The notes under the pieces: model-generated
Database searches by the model: none
What the model was told of the DNA's origin: nothing
The model's input: the letters and a program-made list of their open reading frames with translations, nothing else
Shown here: piece after piece, positions 26,001 through 39,635 of the stretch
Layout: each line of letters opens with the position of its first letter
Numbering within the stretch: position 1 is the stretch's first letter
Position numbers and translations under genes: made by a program
Source of the DNA: Melanocharis versteri
Lineage: Eukaryota; Chordata; Aves; Passeriformes; Melanocharitidae
Reading direction: 5' to 3'
DNA: 64,000 nucleotides
NCBI GenBank assembly: GCA_013397845.1
Contig: VZTG01005438.1
Location: 310,001 to 374,000 of the forward strand

Positions 26001-27783
26001 TACCTCCCAAATGACTGTGTGCTGGTTTAAATCAATGGCTTCAGATGGTCCAACATCCTGCATAGGTTTAGCTTCATGAACTTTGAGCAATCCCATTGTA
26101 GTGCACAATGTTAACCACTTATTTAACATTTTTCAGACCACTTACACATATAAATACACCATTATAGGCTGCATTAATTAGCTCTGCTGAGGATTCTAAT
26201 CTAAGAAATCCTGCAAACACTAGAAGCAAAGAAACAAGAATTTTGTTGCAACTAAGCATATTTTCAGGTAATACAGACAGAGATTCATCATGGGAAAAGT
26301 GCAGCAGCTCATTCCCTAAGAAGCACAGATGATGGGTCAGATGTATACAGGAATTAGAAAAGAGGTGAAATAGGAGGTCACAGACAAAATTTAAGCATGG
26401 AATAGAGGGGGAAGGGGAGGGGAGTGGGGGAGGTATCAAGGATCTCATGCATGTGGTGGGTATGGTAATGAAGTTTAAGCATATACATGTCATTCTTCCC
26501 CAACAGATATTGGAGATTTTTAGTTTACAAAATTAACCCAAAGGCTGTTACTTTTATCTGTATTTTATGGATGAGGAAATCAAGGCACAGTGGGGTGCTC
26601 AGGAACATTTGAAGTGGCAGCCAGAGAAAGTGCACTACCCCTACACTGTGTCTGAAGTTGATCTATCTAAATCAATTTAGCAGTGCTAATCTAAAGAAGA
26701 GATCTGGGAGGTTAAGCACTAGCATCTTCCAGTAGGAGCAAATCATGGAGAGGGAAAAGAAACATCCTTGAGAATGAATAAAAGAAATCCAATAGACTGC
26801 AACAAAGGAAGAACTAGGTCTAACATTCTGGGAAAACGAGCTTTACAAACCTGACATTTCCTATTAAAAAGAGGTAATAAACATGACACCTTCTGTGAGG
26901 AATAGCATTTCAGGCAAAGCAGTACATAATGCAGACATATTACATAATAGCTTCTTCTTATGCTTAATGCTTATGAGTCAGTCATTTCTAAAGAAGATCC
27001 CCAGCCCCAGCTCCTGCCCAACCTGGAGGAAGTCCTCAATCTGCTTTTTTCCTTCTGTGCTTGCGTTTACTTTCCATGACCTTTTGAGCCTTGTAAAAAG
27101 CATTTTGTTAAAATTACACAATCAGTTATTCCACCTTTAAAAGCTGATGGTCAGGAATGGGTTTTATGGTTCCAGTGATTGTAAAACACCATAGCCTCCA
27201 TAGGGATGACTTTCACACCTAGTCTATCCCACATTACCATTTTCATCATGGAACTGAGAAGCAAAGAGCATCTAGGGATCACCATCAAGGTCATCTAGGG
27301 AACAAAAGACAGAAGTGTGTCCAGGGTCAATTATGTAAAACATTGTTTAAATAATCTTACATAATGTAAAATACTATAAAAATTATTTGTTCTGCTTCTG
27401 AAGCTCAGATAAGGTTTGAGAGAGTTAACACTGCTTCCATACTCATATAGTTGGACACTCAGCCCAGATATTGTGTGACAGACTTTAGCTGGGACTCACA
27501 CAGTGCAGGAGCTGGGGCAGCTCTGTTCCAGCCTCCGGTTAAACATTTTATGATCCAAGTTATGCATGATAAACTATGGATAGTTTACTGAGTTTATTTT
27601 TTCAGTTATTTCCTCATAACTCTTCTTTGTTACTCAGCAGGCAACCATTTTGCATAGGCTAAACCTCATGCTATACTATAATGAATCCTAAATAGCTTAA
27701 ATAGTTTGGAGGTGGCGGGAGGGGGGTCTTAAATAAAAAAATAGCATGATATATATTCAATCATAGCAAAGAACTACAATGTT
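17005..27783. other. Single-copy non-coding stretch, no gene seen
   Basis: These 10.8 kb hold no recognisable exon, RNA gene or mobile element. Minor features include two adjacent copies of cctggaagca (17751-17770), an A/C-rich run at 21003-21036, and a strong G-quadruplex motif at 26407-26430. Frames are at most 134 codons (20807-21211, minus). A 90-codon minus-strand frame at 22854-23126 begins with a hydrophobic, signal-peptide-like stretch, but I see no supporting gene structure. AT-rich complex sequence near 19970-20170 could be conserved non-coding DNA. Confidence 0.6.
26407..26430 (+). other. Canonical G-quadruplex motif
   Basis: Four G tracts of 5, 4, 4 and 5 bases (26407-26411, 26414-26417, 26419-26422, 26426-26430) are separated by loops of 2, 1 and 3 bases. 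This meets the usual G-quadruplex sequence rule and would allow four tetrads on the + strand. The surrounding sequence is otherwise AT-rich, and no promoter is recognised nearby. Confidence 0.8.
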
Positions 27784-27842
27784 TATATATATATATACGT
27801 GTGTGTGTGTGTGTGTGTGAATGTATGTATATGTATGCACAC
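27784..27842. repeat. (TA)n-(TG)n compound microsatellite
   Basis: A TA run (27784-27796) passes into a TG run (about 27798-27819) and then into ATGT-type repeats. It is an alternating purine-pyrimidine tract, prone to length change and able to adopt Z-DNA. Confidence 0.95.
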
Positions 27843-30800
27843 ATAGCTTTAGTGGTGGCTTCTGTTCGTATGCTTCCAGGAGGAATAAATGTCTAACTAT
27901 ATTTTTGCCACACATAGAGGAACATTAGTCACTCCTAATTGGAAAATATGAGTTGATGCTTAAGGGTTCCACACTATGGAAGCCTGGGGCTTGTGCAGTT
28001 CAGCCTTTGTAGTGTATTTGGCCCCGATGCAGGAATACCTTTTATTCTAATCACCATTCAGCACTCCAAGGCAAAAAAAACAGAGATCCTTTTCAAATGA
28101 GCATATAAATTTTCCACTGAAGTTCATTTATAATTAGTTTTTAACAGGAGTAATTTTTTTCAGCTACATGCTTTCTAATTTGCACTATAAATGGAAGCAT
28201 TTTTCCATGTAAATTAACTTAACCTCCCCAGAAATACCCTTTTATTGACACTGTGCCATAGACTTTCCTTCTTAAATTGTTTGGAAAATTCAAAAACAAA
28301 AAATGTTTAAATCAACAAACAAATCAACAGAGAAATGAGCAAATAAAGAGCATCTAAAACATGGAACTAACTCCTCAGCCACCTTTTTCTCTCAAATTTT
28401 CCTGACTCATCCTCTGGTTGTCATCCTTTATAGGCTTATTCCACAAGCCTAATTGTTTAGCTCTTGCTTTCACACCCAAAAAAAGGAGAAATAGGAGTAA
28501 ATGTGCCTTGGAAAGAGCACAGCACTGCCTAAACAGTGCAAACTGATCCTTCCTAATAATCAAAATATGGACCAACATTAAACTATTCTGCTTCAGGTTC
28601 ACATTTACTTACTAAATATTCCTGAATTGAGTTATATCTTGAAGCAATTCTCAAACAAGCAGAAATTCCAAGCTGACTTCTTTCTGCATGCTGCTTATTG
28701 TCATATAAATTCCTCTCACAGGAGAGAGATGATCTGCATGTCTATTTTGCTCTCCTCTCGTAACCTGAATACCATAATAAAGATTTTAAATGTTCAGATA
28801 CTTCAGATACTCATATACACCAATTCTTCAAGGACAAAAAAAAACTGCAAGTCAGTACAGAATTCTTAGTAGGTCTAGACATGTGCATTTATAACCTCTT
28901 CAAAAAACCAAATCATTTCATATTTAGACATTAGTAGTACAGTAGGTACTAAGACTATGTTTCTCTGCAGTTCAGTCTGCATGTAATAGCCTGGCAAACT
29001 ACTGTCCAAGACCATTACATGGAAATATCAAAATCGTTCCCTCACGCCCATCAATAACTATTTTTGTGTTTCCCTAGTATTTTAATAAAATACAGGGTAT
29101 CTGCATGGTATTCACTTTACAAGAAACAAAATGAAAATGGTGCTGTCTACCAAAATTACACCTCTTCAGAGGCTTACGGTTTTTGGTCAATGTATGGAAG
29201 TCACCTCTGAAGAGGTCACACTCTGTCTTCCCCATAGTATAAAACAGCAAATCAGTAAAAAAAGCCCAGTAAATCCATAAAAATTTCATATTCTTATTGT
29301 GTACATAGGGTGGAGCTGTTACTGTGGTCTTTCAGGGCTAATAAAAATCCTCTAGTATGAGACTCATTTATGATTAATTAGCCTCTCTACTATTGTTTTT
29401 TTGCCTGGTTTCCAGAACACAGCATTTGGTAGGAAATGGATGACTAGCTGCAAATATTGTAAATGTGTGCTGGGGGAATATTTGAACATTTGTTCAAATT
29501 TGTTTTAAGATTTTATGCTGCTACCCATCTCCATACTGTCTGAGCACAAAATTCTCAAAAGAGAATTTTCATTTTTACTGTGTTCGCAATTCTTCTCAAG
29601 TTTGTTTCCCATACAGATGAGGCACTTTAATTTCATTAATGCAAAAACTTGCAAAAAGGCAGTATTTAGCTTAAGCTAGCTAAAAACCATGTCAACTGCA
29701 AACTTTTAATTTTATATTAGTTACTAATTCCACAGTCAGCGCAGAGCTGATTATTTGTATGGTTGATGCAGTAGTGTCATGTTTCCCAAACAGCCAGCAC
29801 AGTGGAACCTGAATATTAGTCTAAATCATGTTTATTGTTTACGCTTTTTAAAAAATATATATTTGTAAGATAGGTTATTAGGAACTAATCAATAGAACCA
29901 TTTACATAGCTGAAAAAACAGGAATTTATAGCAAACCACCAATGACAGCTTGTGTAGTTTTTGAGTCCTGGTTGGAAAATTATTGCTTTAACCAACATCC
30001 CAAAACTGCATGTCACTTCTGGGTTACAGTGAATTTAATAATGTTTAATGTCAAATTATTAAGCAGGGAAAATATTATTATAAGAGGTCAGTTACAAGGC
30101 ACAAGTAACAGTTTCCAGATATAAAGCAATAAACTGAATGCCCATATTGAACCACTCAGGAAAAATCAATAGCTTTTGCAAATATGTGAAAGTAACTTCA
30201 CGTTAGAATTTTAGAGGCAGCTAAAATGGGTTTCAGCTGCCTCAGCACAAACACCCGGTGCCATTCTGGATCCCCTCAGGTATCTGAAGCATCCATGAAT
30301 GTTGGCAGGTATAACCTGGGACCAAGGGGGAACTTGCATCCTTTTGGTGGAGGCAGGTGGGAACACCCCTTGAAGATCTAAATTAGTAAAACTGGTCTGT
30401 GTTAAGACAACTGAACTCCATTTCATCATCTTAGATGACAACCAGTGGCAAAAAAATGCCAGTTTCTCAAATCATTAGTGAGAAAAAAAACTATCATCTT
30501 TGCCATAATTAAAATTCACTTGGCAAATTTTAAATACAAAGTTAAATTTTAATATATAAAACTGGGCCAGCACTTTGCTTCTTGCCACAGACAAAAATCT
30601 ATCACTATGAGGAGTGTTACCTCTGTTCTCTTTACCTCTATTAACTTTTTTCTTCCTTTCATTGCTACCTGAAATAGAATCATACCTGAATTACTCAGAC
30701 TGCAAGTTGAGAGGATATAATGTGTTGAGTAGTCACATTTTTAGAAACCAGTCTTGAAAATGTGTATGCATATTAAATGACTGAAGTACATTTTTCTTAA

Positions 30801-33482
30801 CGCTTCAATATATGCAAACATCTAAAATTATTCTTCACAAGATCCTTTCAGGTTGGTACATTAGATCATGTCTTTTCCTTATGCAAAATTAGTTATCACA
30901 TCTGAAGTGCATTTTCAAATAGTTTGAAAGCTGACAGAGTACTAAACTGTACTGAGCACAGAGGAGCAACTCCAGGACGTGATACCATGAGAAACCACTG
31001 ACCTAAGCAAATGCTGTGTGATGCAAAGATCAGTGTGCTAAATATGTCCTTCCACTGGTGTGTAAAGGAAAGTGAAAGGAAATAGAGAGATTTCCTATGA
31101 GACCTTTCAGAAATCTGGGAACTGTCTCAATCAGAAGCGTTCAAGAGGGGAATTGCTACAAGAAGATACTGTCTACAAAAGGTACCAAATGTTATTGAGT
31201 AGTGTATAAACTATATAAATGTGAGGCATATCTAGATGTGTGTAGGGGAATCTTTTCCAAATGATTCAAAACCAAAGTCAATCATTAATTTATTTAGATT
31301 TGTTGGTTTAATATATCTACTGAACCAAGAGAGTACTCAGAACTGGATTGGAACTCACCTCCCCAAAAACTCATTGCATGAAGAGCTTGAGGTTGCTCAA
31401 GTTCATTTATCCTTAAATGAAGAGAAATACTTCAATGTTAATTTATAAAGGAAAAAGAGCTCCTCCTCATTTACACAGGGGCTCTATTGCATTGACTAAC
31501 TGTCATGGTAATTAAATTGCTACAGTGTATAAAAATGGCCCCCCCGAAGATGATGAGTTGTATTCCCACTCCCTGGTTATTTCTCAGTAGTAAAGGACCT
31601 TTGCCAGCATCCTTTTGTTACAGCCTGAGTTAAATTTAATTGCAGAAGGAATCCCATAAGAAAGGGTGGGGAGGGGAAGCAAGTCTTACAGAGGTCCTAA
31701 TCGTGGGTGCTCCAAGTCAGGGATGGATGCTGCTCCATTTTGCCTCCTTCTTCTGCCCTGTCCTTTGACCATCGGGCACAGAGGGATTTCCTGCCTCTGA
31801 AGTGACATGCAGTGCATCCTCTCCTACAGCTTTCCTTAGACCTATCCTCCTGAAAAATGAGAGGTCTCTTTTTTCACTCAGCTCCTGCTATTGGCTCTGC
31901 AACATCCTGTGGGAAAAGGTGAAGTATTTTTGAAAAACTTGCACAACAGCTACAAAGGACAGTCAGGAAACAGAAAATTATAATTTGCTCTTGTAAGGAA
32001 CTGGAAGCAATATGATGATCTTGCTGCCCTGATTTAAACTCATTGCTACAAAGACAGAATCCTGCCAGTTATAAAGGGCTTTGATTTCATTTTTTTCATG
32101 CACTTATCATGACCTCATTTTGTAAAGTGCCAAGTGGATTTGTTCATTCATAACCCATCTTGATGCAGTGGATGGCAGCAGGAGGTGGTTTGGGGGTGGA
32201 GGGGTTAGTTTTAGTACATTTGATTAGTATAATAGAACATAATGTTCCATTCTATCCTTTTCTACTTTCAATATTTTAATTCATTCTATGAGAAAAAATT
32301 CAATGGCAATCTGTCAAGGACTGCAATTATGTTTTAAATCAGGATGAAAAAAAGTGTGTGTGTATTTGTGAGCAACGGGAATCATTTACATAATAACTCA
32401 TGGTAATAATAACCCTCAGATACAGTCTATATGCCCCATAGTCTATCCCTTGGTTTTAATTTTAAGATGGCTGCTTCTTTCAGTGCAGTACACCTAAAAA
32501 TACAGAAATTTTAATCCTGCATTTTTTGGGCAACGATCAGGCAGCAAATGCTGATACCACTTTCTCCTTAAAAATTTGCACTGCTATCAGCTGCCATCTG
32601 GCAAGGTCTCCCAAACAGAGGGTGGTTGAAATCCTCCAGAGAAAACCCATGCTTATGACTAATGGTGGTTTTTCTAGGCTTATGTTGTCTTCATCAATTG
32701 GAACCATTGGTCTGTGATGGATTCTGCTAATGAACACAAAAATTAGAGGGTTTGGGGTTTTTTTCCTAACTATTAATAATCTTATCCAAATATTAAATTT
32801 TTAACAGGCATAAATAAAAACCATATTTGAATATTAAAAATGTAAATGCTTCAATATCAGATGTTTTACTTTAATAAGACAAAAAATATTTGATTTGTAA
32901 ACCAAAATATGTTTTAAACTAGATCTTCTCTTTTGAAATTTGGCAACCATATCAGGTGTCAAATGAGAAATGAAAAATGAAAGAGAAATTAAAAATAATT
33001 TTTAAAATTTAGAGAAATTTAAAAAATAATAATGTATCTTCTACAAGTTCTAGATGCAACTAAAAATGAAAGGTTTTTATAGTTTTCCATTTTTGGAAAG
33101 GTGCCCCCTAAAAATATTTTTTGGGTCTACCTTAAAAACAATTTATCTCACAATGTTGAAAATGCTTTTTTTTCTCCTTTTTAGTGTATAACATCTAGTT
33201 TGGCAGGAGAAGAATAAGAAATTAGATGTCATTCATTCCTTTGCCCTTGCAAATACTGAAGACAGGATGGTCCTTAGTAGGTCTTTCAATGGTGGGAATG
33301 CATCCACTTGGAAAAGAAGGAAAAGTATAAAGTTAGTGATTCATGCAAATGCTTTCCTTAAAATGAGGGTGCCTTATATCGCATAAGAATCATTGCAATG
33401 GCTTTTTTGTGTGCCTCAAAATTTCATCCCATTTTCTAAGGTCCCATTCAGGGTCCACCACATCCCTCAGCTTTCATCTTCA
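27843..33482. other. Single-copy non-coding stretch, no gene seen
   Basis: No gene or mobile element is recognised. A 13-bp perfect inverted repeat lies at 29160-29216. A moderately GC-rich patch at about 30220-30450 contains a 76-codon minus-strand frame with no known domain. Around 32526-32737 both strands are open for about 200 bp, which I take as chance. The interval 32750-33190 is strongly AT-rich. A poly-T patch lies near 33167. Confidence 0.6.
29160..29216. other. 13-bp perfect inverted repeat, 31-nt spacer
   Basis: The arms acctcttcagagg (29160-29172) and cctctgaagaggt (29204-29216) are exact reverse complements. No target duplication or transposase remnant is visible that would make them transposon ends. 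Confidence 0.85.
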
Positions 33483-33547
33483 TGCACAGTTGGACTCCAT
33501 GAGCTTACAGGTCCCTTCCAACACAAACAATTCTATGATTCTGTGAC
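33483..33547 (+). mobile_element. CR1 LINE 3' tail fragment
   Basis: The sequence 'agttggactccatgagctta', then 'ggtcccttccaac', then 'caattctatgattctgtga' is the classic extreme 3' end of an avian CR1 element on the + strand, including the terminal ATTCTATGATT-type repeat. The part upstream of about 33480 is too diverged to assign. It is non-autonomous and 5'-truncated, as most CR1 copies are. Confidence 0.8.
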
Positions 33548-34283
33548 CCAAAGGACCATGCCTGGCTCATTCTGAACATGAGTGAAGAGAAAGTTTCCCC
33601 CAGTGCAGTGTCTTGGCCTCAGAGGATGCCAAATATAATACTTATGAAGCCCATTTGACCTGCAATGGCTGTTGTCTTTAAAGAAAATACAACTAAAAGT
33701 TATGATGTTAGTGGCATAGTAGAAATTTTTCTTTTTCAGCTGGGCAGACTATTTGCCACTCTAAGATAAATTGGGCTCTAGACTTGTAGTGTTATTTTAT
33801 GGGACTTTCCACAGTTCCGCTGAAAAGGCTGCTCAATATTCTGAGTAACCATCCCTGCCTTCTGACAGCTCAGAAATTCACCACTTCAGTTTATGTTAAA
33901 ATAATTTTTGCAATGGTAATCATGAGCACTGAGGAAAATTAGTTTTATCATTAAATAATCACACCCTTGAGAGGCTGTGGGCACACAGCTGGCGCTCAGC
34001 TGGCTTCAAATAGCTGAAACGTAACTATTGCAGAGAAACCATATCTCTTGTCTTTGAGTGTAAATTAAAACTAAAATAGTAACCATATTTTTCAGATTTA
34101 TTTTTCGTATATGTGCAAAGCTGCATACCCACACTAACTAAATACGGAAGAAGTCCATATCCCTGTATAAATACATCATGCCAATAACACAAGAGCAGAT
34201 TAACCTATGTCATTAAAATGTTTCGGGATTTGCTTTTCTCTGTTTGGTGAGAAGAGAGAAAAACTGATGCCTGCAATATTCTT

Positions 34284-34310
34284 ACAAACAAACAAACAAA
34301 CAAGCAAACA
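34284..34310. repeat. (AAAC)n microsatellite
   Basis: About six units of acaa/aaac, one with an A-to-G change (caagcaaaca). It is a simple repeat. Confidence 0.9.
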
Positions 34311-36920
34311 GTGTGTCTTTTTTATCAGGATTAAATGCCCAGCAGAGCACAAGATGTCACACCCCAAGCTTCGCCCAGCAATGAGAGATGTACCTGCTGG
34401 CATCTTACCTGGGACAACCCGGCCATCCCAGGGCTCAGTCAGAAAGGAGACTTCCCAGAGCAGCTCCCTGCAGCCAGGACGGGGAGTGAGAAATGGCTGT
34501 GCCATGGAAGCTGTGCTGCCTCTCTGAAGCTGAGCCCTGGGGGAAGCAGGCACCTTTCTCTTAACACTCCTGTGTCCTGCAAGAAACCTCCTCCTGTCTC
34601 TGGCCCCTGCAATATTTCCCCATTCACCAGGATCCTCCCAGCTACAAGGTCAGGTGTCCAACAGGAGCAGAGGGCTCTGGAGGTGTGCTGCTTGTCAGGC
34701 TAGAAAAGCCTGCTCTGCCTCCTCAGATGTAGGTAATGGGGCAGTCTCTTTCCTCTGGAATCTGTACCCTACACAGCTGCACACTTTGCTTCATGGACCT
34801 CCTGGCTGTCCCAGGGAGCCCGATTTACTCCTGCTTTTGAAGAGAGACCAGTGTGGGCCACCAGCAATGGGTGACAACGAGGAGAAGGTGACTTCTTAGC
34901 TTCATAGCCATTTTAGTTTCCTAAACTTAGCTACATTTTCAGGAAGGTTCACCCACCAGAATATACATTGAAAATGAACACCAGAAATTCACATTCCAGA
35001 GGCAAACAGGCAATGGGAAAGTCCTGGTTAACAGTTCAAATGGTAACACTGATCCATAGGATTTGTGTGGCTCTGCTGGCAGTCCTGTTCAGCCTGCTGA
35101 GGTCTATCTTTTCCAATATAGAACAACACAGTATTGTTAATAATATGCCTGTTCTGAAATTGCAATAAGGCTGCTGAAGGAAATTCGATTTATCAAGAGA
35201 TAATCATCTCCTGGAGGGGAATAAAGACACCTGTCTGCCTTCTGCTGTCAAAATTTAATATAACCATTAATACCAATACCCTCCCCCCACCTGACATAAT
35301 GCTTACTTAGTAATTTAATTATCCAGATAATCTTCACACAGAGTTTATGTTTTTTACCTCTAACTGGATGCCTAATAGAGCTTGCACTACTGTTTTTCAT
35401 AAACACCCCAAAGCAGCACTCTCTTTGCACTGTAAGGTTCCAGCAGAGGCACAGTGCCATGCTTTGCTTACCTGTGGAAACATCTATCTCACACCAAAAT
35501 GGCTTTGATCAAGAAGCACTGCCTAGCTACTCACTTAGGTTGTGTTCAGCAAGATATTTAGACTCATGCCCGATGTCCAAGTCTTTGAAAAGTCCCACAG
35601 ATCCTCCCCTAGAGGGTTAATAAAGATTAATTCAGTGCTTCAAAGATACACTCAAAGCTTTCAACTGCTGAATTAGAACTTTGTTTTCTTAAGGTTCTGC
35701 CTTTTGGTGAGTAACTTTACACATTGTTGTTGGGTGAGGGTGCTTCTCTGGCTATGCGTCGGTGAAATGAGGACCTGCAGATGTTCCTTATGCCATGGTT
35801 ATGCATCTTTATGTTTTGCAACTGAAAATAAAAAAAAAAATAATCTTAATTGCAGCATTTAGATCCTGATCCTCTTATACTCTCATTTCTGCCAGTGTGT
35901 CAAAATCTGACCCTTCAAGAGGAAAAACTGCCTTAACAGAAAACAGTATTAGACTGATGAACAAAGCAATTGTATTCCAAAATTTCCCAAATCAGCATAA
36001 AGATTGCTTACAAATTGATCATTTTTCCAGTCACATTTCTGGAACAGCAAGTTTTTGCAGTGTAAATTGCTTATTTGCTTCCTCTGCTACATTAGAACTT
36101 AAGCGTCTCTTTTTTTACAGTGTTGTGGCCATTACCTTCAAACAAAAGACTGCTTTTGCACAATATCAATTTGTATGCTAATAATATTGCTTGCAATTGT
36201 ACCTATGCTAACACACAAGACCAGGTTATAGCCAATTCCCATTTCTTGTCTTTTAAGATACTTGAAGAGTGATAGTTCTAAAGATTATGGACTCTCTTCT
36301 CATTTCCTCTTCTCAGCATTGCCAAAGTCTATTACCTAGCTGCTTCATCCCATATTGAAAACTGTTCAAAAACCTCAGAGACTCCTTGCATATACTCATG
36401 ACTTTTGCATGAGCAAAAACGTGTTTGCTTAAGGCAAACATATGCTTCCTGTTTATTAGTGCAAGCTTTTAGCACGTTTGCTTCATCCTGAAAAAATGCT
36501 GACATACTTTTTTTAGAGTTAAACCCATCAGCAACCCCAGTGGTGGGGCTTCTGTCTTTGGTTGTGGCAGGATAGCCCAGAAAATACCTTGGATGCTTTC
36601 ATGGATAAACCATGGGAAGCTATCCAAACTTTACTCTGGGTACAAGTATCCCAGCACTGTCCTGGAAATTGCAACACTATGTCTGTTCTCCTACAGGAAG
36701 AATCTATTTCAGGAGATGAAGAGCTACTGAGAGGATTTGCTTGAATAAGAACTTGAATTATAATTCACTTGAACATGAGATGTAAAGCTGGAAAGTGTTG
36801 TGGAGCTAGAATTAACCTTTGGAGCAAGGTTTCTAACAGAGTAATACTAGAGAAAATTCACCTGTAGAAGGTTAGAAAACATTCATATAGAGCAAAATTT
36901 TCTCAGGAAGGTGAAATTGT

Positions 36921-36950
36921 GCTTGTACAATGTGTTGACTTTGTACAAGC
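36921..36950. other. Perfect 10-bp stem, 10-nt loop hairpin
   Basis: The arms gcttgtacaa (36921-36930) and ttgtacaagc (36941-36950) are exact reverse complements around the loop tgtgttgact. No RNA family is recognised. Confidence 0.85.
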
Positions 36951-39595
36951 TTTGGACAGCATTCACAATCACAGCCTATAAATTAGTAAGAACTGAAATT
37001 ATCCTTTTTCTGGATTATATTCCTCACTTTCTACAGCACGTCTTTCAGGTGGAACTCCTTTGTCTCCCTCTCATTCAGCTGGGTTCACTTCTATGGCAAA
37101 ATCATGCCCATTAACCAATTTACAGATTTAAAATATAAGCCTACTTTGATAATAAAAAGTATTTTTATTTATATACATATATGTATATAATTGAGGATTT
37201 CTCTTTCTGATTTCCACCAAGTTGTTGAACACTGAGTACTGACTTTGGCTGAATCTGCAGTAGTAAGATGCAAGAAACAGCCACAGTAAGAGGATCCAAC
37301 ATTCACACTACTCTTGTTCTGGGACTTCTGCTACAGAATATCCCTAACCAATGCCCACAGACTGGATGTGTGCTAGCAGAAGGAGCACACAAGAGCACCA
37401 TCTGTCCTGTTTTGTCTGAAAGGAACCCATTTCTCTGAACCTGCTCCCTAATGCGTGAACAAAAACACACTGAATGGACTTGATCAGATTTGTTTCAAAA
37501 GCACACTCCAGATCCAAGTTAAAATAATAGTGTAGACGCAGACTTTGCAATCCAGATGTGGTTGGGTTTGAGGAGCTGGGCAGAATTTAAGTGCTGTCCC
37601 CCTTGTTTTCTAGCCAGCAGTCAGTCATACATACTCCGTGTCTGCTCCACTTATTTCATTTATCAGCCCTCCACTCAGCACAGTCTGCACGCTGAAATGA
37701 GTGAAATCTTACTTAATTCCTGAAGGACTTCACCATTTGACTTGGAAGCAAAAGCATATTGGTACCAATCTAGTACTTTATCAGGAGGGATGAGATACAA
37801 AGAAACTGGTAAGGGAAAGCACAGTTAGGAGCATACAGAGAAAATGAAAATGTTTAATATTTACATAGACAGATTCCATTGCTCAACAGGAAATCATAAA
37901 CAACTCTCCTCTTGAAAAAGCTGAATAAAAATTTTGGATTCATTTCTTCCAAGGAAAAAAAGTCTGACTGAAAATACATTTCATCAGGAAACTTTGCATT
38001 CTTATCTAACATACCCCTGAAAAGCATCAAAATAAAAATTTTAGTGATCAAAGCCAAAAACAAATTCTCCCCTTTAAAATTCCCCCCGAATCTATTCGTA
38101 GTTAGCTGAAAAAAAATGAAAACAAGAAAAAAATTAAAACTAAAAAAAAAAGAGCCTCTAGGGGTTTTGCAGCTGTAATCACATAAAAAACTGTGATTAA
38201 GAAATTACATGTTTGAGGCTGAAAATGCAAATGGTTCATATTTGTCTAAATCATAACTTCAAATGACTTTGCAGTGTTCTTGCTATTTTATGCAGTACTT
38301 ATGTTACTGCGTCAGTTTTTCCTGTCTTTTTTCTTTCTCTAATTTTTAACAGCCTTTTATTTCCTGCTCTTGCCTTGTAAGGTAAAACTTTCATTGCTTT
38401 CTTCTGAAAGGAGACTGCAAGATGTTCCTAGTAATCAAGTGTAATGGGCCATGTTCTTTGAACACTTAGAGATGGAACTAGCACAAAAAGAAATAAAAAA
38501 CAATAGCAGAAAAGGCTGATCAGCCTGAGTCAAACAGAGGATGAGTCACCTGGGACCTGTGAAATACTCTCCAAAGCCACTATCAGCTATGACCAAAGGA
38601 GGGCACACCAAGAGTAAAGCAGAGTAAAGGGAACACCTGCTTCCTCTGGTGGTCAAACATATCCAGATGACTCCTTTCATTTTCTGGAAATTTTAAGTAA
38701 AAAGCAGTGTGAAACAACACAGCCAGAATTTTAACTTTTTTTCCTCTGCTTTTGTACCACAGTAGCATAAATACATTCCCCGATTTATCCAGACACCATG
38801 CTTAAAATCTAACCTGTAAGGTTTTGGCCCATTTTTTAAGTACTGGATTCTTGACTCAGTAGGCCTCAAGATTCTCAGTGTCTGTTTTCTTCGAAGAAAC
38901 TGATCCCTGGTCCTAAAAGTGAAGGTTTGTTTAGGAGACTTACTGTGCAAACATCTGGCAAACAGAGTGGAAAAACAAAGCAGTAACTGCTAAATGCAGT
39001 CCTGCTCTCTGCTTGACAGCAGAGCTCTTCCCTGACTCTCTCCATGCTTGCCACTCCCTCCACATGCACTCCAGGTGAGAGCCATGGAGGTCTGGTCCTT
39101 GAAGTCACCTACAGTTTTGTTGGCCCCTTGTTTCTGTCCTTCTGGAATAGAAATTTAACTAGTACTCTTGGTGCCCACTTAAGTTTTGGATACAAACTCA
39201 CATTTCTGGGAGGACTATTTGGTGTAAGATATCTTTTAGGCTCTCAATGTATTTCTATCAAGTTCTACAAAGCAATCTTGGTGTTTTGTCAACTGTAGAT
39301 GGCATAAAACAAGCTCAGTAAAACACTGCTTTACTCAGACGTGATGAAAGGCTCTGGTCCTCCTCTTTTCCAGTTACTGTCACAGACATCACATAAATGA
39401 GCAGTTAAAGGACATTCTGAGCAAGCCTGTCTTGGGACTTCAGATATCATAAAAGAGTTACTTTAAGCATGGCCTTTTTTTGCTTAATAACTAATTTTTT
39501 TTTCAATTTATAGATAATATATGAACCAAGTTTTAAAAAGAACAAGGCTAATATGAATTTTTATAGTAATATGTATTTATTTATACATTCACTTG

Positions 39596-39635
39596 GTACT
39601 CTGCAAGCATAGATAAGCAGTACTCTGCAAGCATA
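39596..39635. repeat. 24-bp period short tandem duplication
   Basis: The 16-mer gtactctgcaagcata occurs at 39596-39611 and 39620-39635 with an 8-bp spacer between. It is probably a small replication-slippage duplication. Confidence 0.9.

Noticed and set aside
32526..32737. About 200 bp open on both strands
   Set aside because: Neither translation resembles a known protein, and the length is within chance.
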